Below, piece after piece: positions 8,701 through 20,700 of a DNA stretch of 64,000 nucleotides. Position 1 is the stretch's first letter. Every line of letters begins with the position of its first letter. The position numbers were made by a program, and so were the translations under genes. Source of the DNA: CAVYPR01 sp963770505 (lineage in GTDB: Bacteria; Actinomycetota; Acidimicrobiia; Acidimicrobiales; RAAP-2); contig CAVYPR010000001.1 of assembly GCA_963770505.1 (NCBI GenBank), positions 372,001 through 436,000 on the forward strand, given 5' to 3'. The notes beneath the pieces are model-generated. The model was not told the DNA's origin. It ran no database searches and was given only the letters and a program-made list of their open reading frames with translations.

Positions 8701-11700
8701 GCCGAACGACGGGTTGGCGGCGCCGTAGGACCGCGTGGCCGCATTCGCCTTCACGGTGAGGGTGGCGGGCGTGACCCTCAGGGTCCCTGGTGAGAAGGAG
8801 AAGTCGTAGTTCGCCGCCGTCAGCGATCCGATTGTGCAGGTGATCGGGTATGTTCCGACGGGGCTCGACTTCATGGCTGTGGTCGAGCAGCTGGCCGAGC
8901 CTGTCACCACTGATGTGTTCTCTGTGTTCACGAAGCCGCTCAGCGTGTAGCCGAGCGTCGGATTGGCGGCGCCGTAAGGCCGCGTGGCGGCATTCGCCTT
9001 CACGGTGAGGGTGGCCTTGGAGACCGTGAAGCCCCCGGATGTCCCGACGTAGGTGAAGGCGTAGTTGGCTCTCGTCGTCAGCCCGGTGCAGCTTGTCCCG
9101 TTGATGGTGTAGGCGTCGACCTTGAGGCTGGGTGCGATTGTCGCACCTGTTGCCAGCTTGGCGCAGCTGAGTGTCCCATTGACCTCCACACCAGGGGGTG
9201 TGGTGGAGTAGTTGAACTTGGGCGTGTGGTCGCCATAGGTCTGAGAGCCCGAGACGTCGATCGTGACCGGCGTCGGCTTCTCGACGGCCGAGTAATTCGA
9301 AGCCTTGTTGGACGCCACGGCCACGTTGCCCGAAGCGTCGACCACCTGGACGAAGTAGTCAACATCACCGCTGGCAGTGGGGGCGCCGTGGCCGGTCCAT
9401 GTGTGGCCATTGGAGGACTGGAGCGCGAGCGGGATCCAGATGCCAGGTGTCCGTGCATCGGTGTAGAGAATCTCGACCTCTTTGATTGTCGTCTTGGGGT
9501 CGCTCGCCTGAACGACAAATGTGGCTTGTGCGCTGGTCGCCGTGGCAGAGACCGTCTCGATTGTGGGACGTGTGACGTCGGTGTTCGTCGGACTCGTGTA
9601 GAGGACCTTCACCTTGGCAGATGTGAAGATGCGTTGGATCCCCATCCCATCTGTCTGATTGTCGGGGATGAACTGGCCGGCCACGAAGTCCAGTTCCTGG
9701 TGCTTGGTAACGCCGCCTGTGCCGAGTGTCGTGTATGTGGCCACTCGCTGAAGCTGGGACGGGAACGGGTCGATCACCGGCCCGGCCGACGCGGTGTGTG
9801 TGGCCGAGTCCACACCGGGATTGGAGATCGTGGGAGTGAAACCGTCGGTGTCGGTCGAGGTGAGGGCGGTTATGAACGCGCCATGTGCCACCAGGCCCAA
9901 TGTCTTGGGGGAACTCGCTGTGGGCTGGGTGACCTCGACCTTGGCCAGCGGCTCGATGGGGCGGTACTCGGTTGTCTGGGTGGAAGCGTCGTAGGCGTTT
10001 GTGCCGTTGACCTGGTAGTAGGAGCCTCCTGTGGCCGTAACCTCGCCAAGTTGGCCTGCCCCCGCTCCCTCCACAAGATTGAATGTGACTGTGGCCGCCG
10101 TGAGGCCGGTCGCAGTGTCGGTGTGAGTCGGGAGGGGCTTGGGCCTGCTCGGGGTCGTCTGGTGGTCGTTGAGGTGGTACATGGGCAGGCCGTAGAAGGT
10201 TGACTCCATGACGGCCTTGAGGTCATAGGGGCTGAGCACGGCATTGCTTGCGTCGTAGGTCTGCTTGGCGTTCGTCAAGGCCGCGCCGACGCTCATCGTT
10301 CCGTTGAGATTGGCGGCGAACTCCGCCATCAGACGGGCCGAGTAGGCGATCGTGGCTGTGTCTCCGTAGCCGTAGCCGGTGTTGCCCACCCACAGCGCAC
10401 CGACGCTGGCAAAGGTCTTGGCCCAGTCGGAGATCGGTGTTTTGAAGCCACTGGCCTCCAATTCGGAGCCGTCGAGTTCCAGGCCCGCGTGGCACCCCAT
10501 GGAGAAGAGCAGACGCCCGGCGTAGGTGTCTTTGGATGCGTCCAGCACGTCTGTGGTCGTCACCAGGTCATTCTGTGTCCCGGTGGTGTTGCCGATGGCA
10601 GGCAGGGCCCGGCCGTAATCGAAATGTGCATTGATCGAGTCGAGCCCTGGTGCCGGTGTGGCGGTGAGCGCCTGGTCGAGGTCGGCGTGCGTCCATGTTG
10701 TGTCGATGAGTTGGGCGACCTTTCGCCCTGTGACCTTGGCCAGGTTGGCCGCCACCGCCTTGGCGCCGCCCGTCAAGAACGAGTAGCCGGTCGAGAGGGC
10801 GGTCGAGGCGTCCAGAACCCCCTTGGATGTCACGAACCGCTGGAGTGACTCCTCAATCTGGGCAGGCGTTTCCACCAGGCGCCCCACGGCCACCTGGGGC
10901 GTGTACAGGGTGGCGCTGCCTACGGCCAGAGGATGTGAGTCCGTGTAGGGGTCGTCGCTCAGGTAGTAGCCCTGCCCGAGCGTGTTAGCCAGCACGTTCT
11001 GTTCCCCAGGGAAGGTGGAGGCCGCGTAGTCCCGCTCGTTGGATTCGGTTGCACCGTCGGCGATCCGGGCGAAGGGGATCTGGTCGTCGGCCCCCACGAT
11101 GACGACGTTCGCAATTGTCTTGTGGGTCTTCCGAATTGTGTCCACCATCTGGGCGATGGCGGAGACCACCTCGTTCCCTGAGGCCACTGTGCAGGGGTCA
11201 ACGTTCCAGTTCGAGTAGGCCGTCTCGACTGTCGGGTTCGAGTCGACGGGCACGACCGCCCCAATCACCCCGGCTGTCTGATCGGCGGCCACCTGGGTGA
11301 GGTCAGTCATGACGTCGGACTCGTCGGTCGCACCGTAGGCGGCGGCGAGGCGCTGCGAGTTGACCAAGAACAACGTGTTGACGTTCGAGGCGATGGTCGT
11401 TGGCGCCGCTGGTGCCGGCATCGGGTTTGTGTAGATGATGCCCGGGCAGGTGGTGGTGGTCCCCGAGGACACTTCGGTGGCCCGCAACAGGTAGGGCTGG
11501 AGGCTCGAGTCAGCGTTGTACCCCGAGACCTGCACGAGGTAGTTCCCGGCCTTGAGCGGGGGCGTCTGGATGTTCTCGTCGGCGGTGCCCCGGTTGTCGG
11601 AGTACGCGTAGAGCTGATAGCCCGCTGGAGGCGTCAGCGGGATTCCCTGGGTCCCAGTCGTCTGCTGGTGGACTTTTCCTGTAAGGGTTGCTGTGGCGTC

Positions 11701-14700
11701 GTTCGTCCCTGTCGCCTCGCCAACCGGCGTGCCTTGGAGTTGCTGAGTGCTTGTCGCGAAGAGGGCGAGGTCGAAGTCGGCGGGTAGGTTGGACAGTGTC
11801 AGAGCCAGCTCGTCGCCCTGTGTCACCTTGACCGACCAGTAATCCACATCGCTTGTCGGCCTGACGTAGCCCAGGTTCAAGGTGCCGGCAGCGAGCTGGG
11901 CCGGAGTCGTGGGCGAGTAGTAGCCGGGAGCTCGAGCGTCGACCACGTCCATTGCCGTCGTCGAAGTGGTCGCCGATGTGAGCACTGTTGTCACTAGGGC
12001 CGTGGCTCTGGCCTGTGCCAGGCCGAGACCGATCCCGGCATCCACGCTGATCTGGACAGTGTGGGTTCCGGGGGCAACGACATAGCTGTGGCCACCTCCG
12101 AAGGTGACCGACGTCGATGACTCTGTCGAAGGGGTCAGATGGTCAACTCCTGTCGCGACGGCACTTCCTGTGACGTAGGAGAACCCCGGTGGGAGTGTGA
12201 AAGTCACCGTCACTGCCGCTGATGTCTTTGTGAAGGACAAGGGGTTCGTGACGGTCACCTTGGCGTCGAGGGTTTCCGTGCCCCCGGCCGTGGCGCTCTT
12301 GGAAAGGGGGATCCTTGTGAGCTTCACCTTCTGCCAGGGGTAGGAGGTGGGGGGGAGAAGGCCGGCCAACAGGTCGCTCAGGGTGAGAGTCGGGAAGTCC
12401 GGTGTGGAGGGATTGATCCCGGCCAGCAACTGGCCCACCGTAGTGCCCAGGTACGAGCCGAGGTCGGCCAGCGTGGCTGTGCCGTAGGAGCCGAGTTGGC
12501 TGAGTGGGGTGGCCAGGAACGGCCCGAGGTCGCCGAGTGTCGCTGTGGCCAAGATGGCGCCCTTTGCCTGGGCGTCGGACAACGTTGTCGAAGCTGTGGC
12601 GCCGCAATTGACCTCTGTGCAGTCGACCGTTGTGGCGATGGCCTCGATCGAGTGCAGGGGGATTGTCCCGAGCCGGTCCACGGAGAGGTCGGTCGCGGTC
12701 AAGCGGTGCCTGCTGAGAACCACGCCGTTCAGGTTTTCAAGCTGGCTGAGCGTGGCGGTTGCCTTGATCGCCCCCTTACCCACGGCGTCCGCCAGCGTTG
12801 TCGATGTGGAGGAGCATGTGACCATGCCGCATGTGACCACTGACGATGCTGTGGCGAGCGCCTGCACCGGGATAGCACCGAGCGGGCTCGATGTCATCTG
12901 GAGTGTGCGCAGCTTGAGTGTGGCCAGGGACGTCGAGGTCAGGTCGAGCGAGGAGAGGGTGATCCCACCGAGTGGGTCTGTGGCCAGGTCGAGCGAAGAG
13001 AGCTTGACCGAGCCGAGCACCGAGGATGTGAGGTTGTCCAACTGATCGAGGGTCGCCGTCGGCAAAATGGCGCCGGCGTTGAGGGCGTCGAGGAGCGTTG
13101 TCGTTGATGTCGATTCGCAAGCCACCAGATTGCATGTGACCACTGTGTGTACCAACGGGATCGAGCGGAGCGGGATCGAGCGCAGCGGGATCGAGCGCAG
13201 CGGGATCGAGCGCAGCGGGATCGAGCGGAGAGGCGTGGACGACAGGTCGATCGAGCGAAGGGGGATCGACCGAAGAGGTGAGGAGGATAGGTCGATCGAG
13301 CGCAGCGGGATCGACCGGAGGGGCACGGAATCAACTGGTACCCCGGCCAGGCTCAGGGCGAGCAGGTCAACGTCCTGGGCGCTCGACGGCTTTGTCGGTG
13401 TGATGCCGAACTTCGTGTGGCATGTGAACCCGAGCGTCGTGAGCTGGCCACACCAGGCCCTCAGGTTCCCCGTAGTGCTCCCTGTGGAACCTGTGAGCGG
13501 GATCGAGCGCAGGGGCACGCCGGCCAGTGCCACCGACACCAAGGGTATGGAGGCGAGCGCCGTGCTTGAGACATCGAGGCTGCTGAGGGGCACGGAGTTG
13601 AAGCGGGCCGATGCTGTCGCGTTGGCCAGGACGTCGGCCAAGGTGACCGCATCAAGGGGATCTGTGGAGTAGCCCGTCCCGGCCAGAACGCCTCCCCAGC
13701 CCGTGCAGGAAGCACCAGAACAACCAGCCGGGTAGGTGATGGGAAGGTTCGAGAGCAGGACGCTCGACAGGGCCTTCGCCGCGGCGGGGATCGATCGCAG
13801 GGGGATCGATCGCAGGGGGATCGATCGCAGCGGGAACGAGCCGAGGGCGATCGAGCGCAGGGGGATGGAACGAAGGGGGGCCGAGGCGGCGTTGCCTGCC
13901 GCTGACTGTCCGGCGCTCGTTGTCGAGGTTGTCGATGTGGCCGCCTGAATCGATGTGGCTGGAACCGCCGCCTCGGGGACCGAACTTACCGAATCGACCG
14001 CGGGCGAGCTTGCCGAAAGTGTGACGGTGGCGCTCGCATGTGGCTCTGTCCATGTGAATGAGACTGTCCCACTAGGCGACTCCACCGTGACTTGCATGTG
14101 TCCGTGCACGGTGGCGGGGATGGTGGCCGTGATGGTTGTCGCACTTGTGATCGAGAAACTGGTCGAAGCCGTCGTGCCGAACTCGACGGATGAGGTTGCG
14201 GACAGGTTGGTGCCGTGGATCTCGACGGTCGGCCCGCCCATGCCACTAGCCAATGTGACAGAGGAAATGGTCGGAGCATTCACGAAGGTAAAAGCTGTGG
14301 GCTTTGTGGTCATCCCGCTGGTCGTGGTCACCGAGACGTCGACGGCGCCGACCTGGTGCGCCGGGGTCCTGACCTTGATGGTGGTGGGCCCTGTCGCATG
14401 GAAGCTGGCGGCGGCGGTCGTACCGAATTCGACCGAGGTGACGCCGATCAGGCCCGTCCCGATGATGGTGGCGGTGGTGCCGCCCACCGCGGGGCCCCGG
14501 GCCGGGGTCACGCTCGTGATCGAGGTGGCGGGCTGGGTCCCCTGGTACTCGAAGGCCCCGGCGTCGCAGCGGGTCTGGCTCGACACCCCCGGCCGGGGGT
14601 CACCGCGCTCGTCGGTGCTCGTCGTGCACGCGGTGGCCGGGACCTCCTCGAAGGCCGAGCTTGTCGGCCCGATGGCCAGGGTCTGGGGACCGGTCGATGT

Positions 14701-17700
14701 GTTGGCCACCAGTGTGGCGGCCAGGTTGATGGTGGTCGATGTGTTGAGGCTGGTTGTCCCGAAACCGCAGCTGTCCCCGGTCTCGACATTGTGACCACCG
14801 TCGGTGATCGTGCCCGAGCAGGAGGCCGAGTCGAGGATCGAGTCCGAGATGGTGGTCGTGCCCGAGTAGTTGTCGAGGCCGCCGCCGCCGTAGTAGCCGT
14901 TGTCGTCGGCGAAGGTGTCGTCGGCGAGGGTGGCCGTCCCCCAGTTGGTGACGCCCCCGCCGTAGTAGCCCGAGTCGCCCGACAGGGTGTCGTCGGTCAT
15001 GGTGAGGGTGCCGTAGTTGTCGACGGCGCCGCCGTAGTAGTCGTAGCCGTTGTCGTTGGTGAAAGTGTCGTCGGTGAGGGTGAGGGTTCCCCCGTTGTAG
15101 ACGCCGCCGCCTGTGTCTGTGCTCCCCTTGGTGATCCCGAGCCCGCTGATGGCGACCGTGCCGCCGCTGACCGTGAAGTCGCGCCCCGATGTCGTGCCTG
15201 TGACCGTGGTCGCGTGTGTTCGCGCACCTTGGATGTCGAGGGAGGTGAGCGATTTGGCTGTGATCGTGTCGTGCTCTTGGTAGGTGCCCGAGGCCACGTC
15301 GACCGTGACGGCCTTTGCCGTGAATGTCTGGCTCTCGGCACGAGTGATGGCGCCTTGGATGGTCGGGCACGGGGCACTTTGCACACATGCCAGCCCGGTC
15401 CCTGCTGGTGTCACGTAGAGGGTCGTTGTCGATGTGACGAAGGTGAAGGCTGCCGGCTTGGTGACCGTGCCCGTTGTGGTGGTGACCGAGACCGCGACCG
15501 TCCCGGTTTGGTGGGCTTCGGTGGTGGCCCTGATCTCGGTGGAACCCACCACGGTGAAGCTGGCCGCTCGTGTTGTCCCGAAGTGGAGCGCAGTGGTGCC
15601 GAGCAGGTTGAGCCCGGTGATGACCACCGAGGTGCCGCCGGCGGCGATCCCGAAGCTCGGGGCCACGCTCGTGATCGAGGTGGCGGGCTGGGTCCCCTGG
15701 TACTCGAAGGCCCCGGCGTCGCAGCGGGTCTGGCTGCTAACCCCCGGCCGGGGGTCAGCGCGCTCGTCGGTGCTCGTCGTGCACGCGGCGGCCGGGACCT
15801 CCTCGAAGGCCGAGCTTGTCGGCCCGATGGCCAGGGTCTGGGGCCCGGTCGATGTGTTGGCCGCCAGTGTGGCGGCCAGGTTGATGGTGGTCGATGTGTT
15901 GAGGCTGGTAGTCCCGAAACCGCAGCTGTCCCCGGTCTCGACATTGTGACCACCGTCGGTGATCGTGCCCGAGCAGGTGGCCGAGTCGAGGATCGAGTCC
16001 GAGACGGTGAGTGTGCCGGAGAAACCGTTGAGTGACCCGTAGTGGTAGCTGCTTGTGTCGTTGGCGAAGGTGTCGTCGCTAAGGGTGGCCGTCCCCCAGT
16101 TGGAGACGCCGCCGCCGTAGACGTCGCCGATGTCGTCGGCGAAGGTGTCGTTCGTGACGGTGGCGGTTCCGCCATATCCGTTGGCGATGCCGCCGCCGTA
16201 GTAGCCCCCGTTCCCGGTGAAGGTGTCGTCGGTGGCGGTGAGGGTGCCGGTGTTATACACCGAGCCGTCGTCGTCGTAGTAGTAGGCGTCGTTGTTGGCG
16301 AAGGTGTCGTCGCTCAGCGTGAGGGTGGAGTGGGCGGTGCTGAAGACCCCGGCGCCTGTTGCGGCGTAGCCCTTGGAGATCTCGAGCCCGCTGATGGCGA
16401 CCGTGCCGCCGCTGACCGTGAAGTCGCGCCCCGATGTCGTGCCTGTGACCGTGGTCGCGTGTGTTCGCGCACCTAGGATGTCGAGGGAGGTGAGCGATTT
16501 GGCTGTGATCGTGTCGTGCTCTTGGTAGGTGCCCGAGGCCACGTCGATCGTCACGGCCTTTGCCGTGAATGTCTGGCTCTCGGCACGGGTGATGGCGCCT
16601 TGGATGGTCGGGCACGGGGCACGCTGCACACACGCCAACCCCGTACCTGCCGGTGTCACGTAGAGGGTCGTTGTCGATGTGACGTAGGTGTAGGCGTGAG
16701 GATCGGTGGCCGTCCCGGTGGCCGTGGTGACCGAGACCGCGACCGTCCCGGTTTGGTGGGCTTCGGTGGTGGCCTGGACCTCGGTGGCCCCCACGACGGT
16801 GAAGCTGGCCGCCGGTGTTGTCCCGAAGTGGACGGCGCTCGTCCCGAGGAGGCTGAGCCCGGTGATGGTGACGATGGTGCCCCCGCCGGCGATCCCGAAG
16901 CTCGGGGCCACGCTCGTGATCGAGGTGGCGGACTGGGTCCCTTGGTACTCGAAGGCCCCGGCGTCGCAGCGGGTCTGGCTCGACACCCCCGGCCGGGGGT
17001 CACCGCGCTCGTCGGTGCTCGTCGTACACGCGGCGGCCGGGACCTCCTCGAAGGCCGAGCTTGTCGGCCCGATGGCCAGGGTCTGGGGACCGGTCGATGT
17101 GTTGGCCGCCAGTGTGGTGGCCAGGTTGATGGTGGTCGATGTGTTGAGGCTGGTTGTCCCGAAACCGCAGCTGTCCCCGGTCTCGACATTGTGACCACCG
17201 TCGGTGATCGTGCCCGAGCAGGTGGCCGAGTCGAGGATCGAGTCCGAGACGGTGAGTGTGCCGGAGTAGTTGTCGAGGCCGCCGTAGCCGTAGTCGCCGT
17301 TGTCGTTGGAGAAGGTGTCGTCGCCGAGGGTGGCCGTCCCCCAGTTGGAGACGCCGCCGCCGTAGTAGCCGTTGTCGTCGGCGAAGGTGTCGTCGGCGAG
17401 GGTGGCCGTCCCCCAGTTGGTGACGCCCCCGCCGTAGTAGCCCGAGTCGCCCGACAGGGTGTCGTCGGTCATGGTGAGGGTGCCGTAGTTGTCGACGGCG
17501 CCGCCGTAGTAGTCGTAGCCGTTGTCGTTGGTGAAAGTGTCGTCGGTGAGGGTGAGGGTTCCCCCGTTGTAGACGCCGCCGCCTGTGTCTGTGCTCCCCT
17601 TGGTGATCCCGAGCCCGCTGATGGCGACCGTGCCGCCGCTGACCGTGAAGTCGCGCCCCGATGTCGTGCCTGTGACCGTGGTCGCGTGTGTTCGCGCACC

Positions 17701-20700
17701 TTGGATGTCGAGGGAGGTGAGCGATTTGGCTGTGATCGTGTCGTGCTCTTGGTAGGTGCCCGAGGCCACGTCGACCGTGACGGCCTTTGCCGTGAATGTC
17801 TGGCTCTCGGCACGAGTGATGGCGCCTTGGATGGTCGGGCACGGGGCACTTTGCACACATGCCAGCCCGGTCCCTGCTGGTGTCACGTAGAGGGTCGTTG
17901 TCGATGTGACGAAGGTGAAGGCTGCCGGCTTGGTGACCGTGCCCGTTGTGGTGGTGACCGAGACCGCGACCGTGCCGGTGGTGTGGGGCTCGGTGGTGGC
18001 CCTGATCTCGGTGGAACCCACCACGGTGAAGCTGGCCGCTCGTGTTGTCCCGAAGTGGAGCGCAGTGGTGCCGAGCAGGTTGAGCCCGGTGATGACCACC
18101 GAGGTGCCGCCGGCGGCGATCCCGAAGCTCGGGGCCACGCTCGTGATCGAGGTGGCGGGCTGGGTCCCCTGGTACTCGAAGGCCCCGGCGTCGCAGCGGG
18201 TCTGGCTGCTAACCCCCGGCCGGGGGTCAGCGCGCTCGTCGGTGCTCGTCGTGCACGCGGCGGCCGGGACCTCCTCGAAGGCCGAGCTTGTCGGCCCGAT
18301 GGCCAGGGTCTGGGGCCCGGTCGATGTGTTGGCCGCCAGTGTGGCGGCCAGGTTGATGGTGGTCGATGTGTTGAGGCTGGTAGTCCCGAAACCGCAGCTG
18401 TCCCCGGTCTCGACATTGTGACCACCGTCGGTGATCGTGCCCGAGCAGGTGGCCGAGTCGAGGATCGAGTCCGAGACGGTGAGTGTGCCGGAGAAACCGT
18501 TGAGTGACCCGTAGTGGTAGCTGCTTGTGTCGTTGGCGAAGGTGTCGTCGCTAAGGGTGGCCGTCCCCCAGTTGGAGACGCCGCCGCCGTAGACGTCGCC
18601 GATGTCGTCGGCGAAGGTGTCGTTCGTGACGGTGGCGGTTCCGCCATATCCGTTGGCGATGCCGCCGCCGTAGTAGCCCCCGTTCCCGGTGAAGGTGTCG
18701 TCGGTGGCGGTGAGGGTGCCGGTGTTATACACCGAGCCGTCGTCGTCGTAGTAGTAGGCGTCGTTGTTGGCGAAGGTGTCGTCGCTCAGCGTGAGGGTGG
18801 AGTGGGCGGTGCTGAAGACCCCGGCGCCTGTTGCGGCGTAGCCCTTGGAGATCTCGAGCCCGCTGATGGCGACGCTGCCGCCGCTGACCGTGAACGGTCT
18901 CCCCGATGTCGTGCCTGTCACCGTGGTGACGGAACTCCCTGCCCCCTCGATGCTGAGCGAGAGGAGCGAGGTGGCTGTGATCGTGTCGTGCTCTTGGTAG
19001 GTGCCCGAGGCCACGTCGATCGTCACGGCCTTTGCCGTGAATGTCTGGCTCTCGGCACGGGTGATGGCGCCTTGGATGGTCGGGCACGGGGCACGCTGCA
19101 CACACGCCAACCCCGTACCTGCCGGTGTCACGTAGAGGGTCGTTGTCGATGTGACGTAGGTGTAGGCGTGAGGATCGGTGGCCGTCCCGGTGGCCGTGGT
19201 GACCGAGACCGCGACCGTCCCGGTTTGGTGGGCTTCGGTGGTGGCCTGGACCTCGGTGGCCCCCACGACGGTGAAGCTGGCCGCCGGTGTTGTCCCGAAG
19301 TGGACGGCGCTCGTCCCGAGGAGGCTGAGCCCGGTGATGGTGACGATGGTGCCCCCGCCGGCGATCCCGAAGCTCGGGGCCACGCTCGTGATCGAGGTGG
19401 CGGACTGGGTCCCTTGGTACTCGAAGGCCCCGGCGTCGCAGCGGGTCTGGCTCGACACCCCCGGCCGGGGGTCACCGCGCTCGTCGGTGCTCGTCGTACA
19501 CGCGGCGGCCGGGACCTCCTCGAAGGCCGAGCTTGTCGGCCCGATGGCCAGGGTCTGGGGACCGGTCGATGTGTTGGCCGCCAGTGTGGTGGCCAGGTTG
19601 ATGGTGGTCGATGTGTTGAGGCTGGTTGTCCCGAAACCGCAGCTGTCCCCGGTCTCGACATTGTGACCACCGTCGGTGATCGTGCCCGAGCAGGTGGCCG
19701 AGTCGAGGATCGAGTCCGAGACGGTGAGTGTGCCGGAGTAGTTGTCGAGGCCGCCGTAGCCGTAGTCGCCGTTGTCGTTGGAGAAGGTGTCGTCGCCGAG
19801 GGTGGCCGTCCCCCAGTTGGAGACGCCGCCGCCGTAGTAGCCGTTGTCGTCGGCGAAGGTGTCGTCGGCGAGGGTGGCCGTCCCCCAGTTGGTGACGCCC
19901 CCGCCGTAGTAGCCCGAGTCGCCCGACAGGGTGTCGTCGGTCATGGTGAGGGTGCCGTAGTTGTCGACGGCGCCGCCGTAGTAGTCGTAGCCGTTGTCGT
20001 TGGTGAAAGTGTCGTCGGTGAGGGTGAGGGTTCCCCCGTTGTAGACGCCGCCGCCTGTGTCTGTGCTCCCCTTGGTGATCCCGAGCCCGCTGATGGCGAC
20101 CGTGCCGCCGCTGACCGTGAAGTCGCGCCCCGATGTCGTGCCTGTGACCGTGGTCGCGTGTGTTCGCGCACCTTGGATGTCGAGGGAGGTGAGCGATTTG
20201 GCTGTGATCGTGTCGTGCTCTTGGTAGGTGCCCGAGGCCACGTCGACCGTGACGGCCTTTGCCGTGAATGTCTGGCTCTCGGCACGAGTGATGGCGCCTT
20301 GGATGGTCGGGCACGGGGCACTTTGCACACATGCCAGCCCGGTCCCTGCTGGTGTCACGTAGAGGGTCGTTGTCGATGTGACGAAGGTGAAGGCTGCCGG
20401 CTTGGTGACCGTGCCCGTTGTGGTGGTGACCGAGACCGCGACCGTGCCGGTGGTGTGGGGCTCGGTGGTGGCCCTGATCTCGGTGGAACCCACCACGGTG
20501 AAGCTGGCCGCTCGTGTTGTCCCGAAGTGGAGCGCAGTGGTGCCGAGCAGGTTGAGCCCGGTGATGACCACCGAGGTGCCGCCGGCGGCGATCCCGAAGC
20601 TCGGGGCCACGCTCGTGATCGAGGTGGCGGGCTGGGTCCCCTGGTACTCGAAGGCCCCGGCGTCGCAGCGGGTCTGGCTGCTAACCCCCGGCCGGGGGTC

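Noticed and set aside
13141..13330. Regular 15-bp repeats that could be taken for a CRISPR-like or iteron array
   Set aside because: No spacers, no cas or rep genes, and the units translate in frame as PLRSI.
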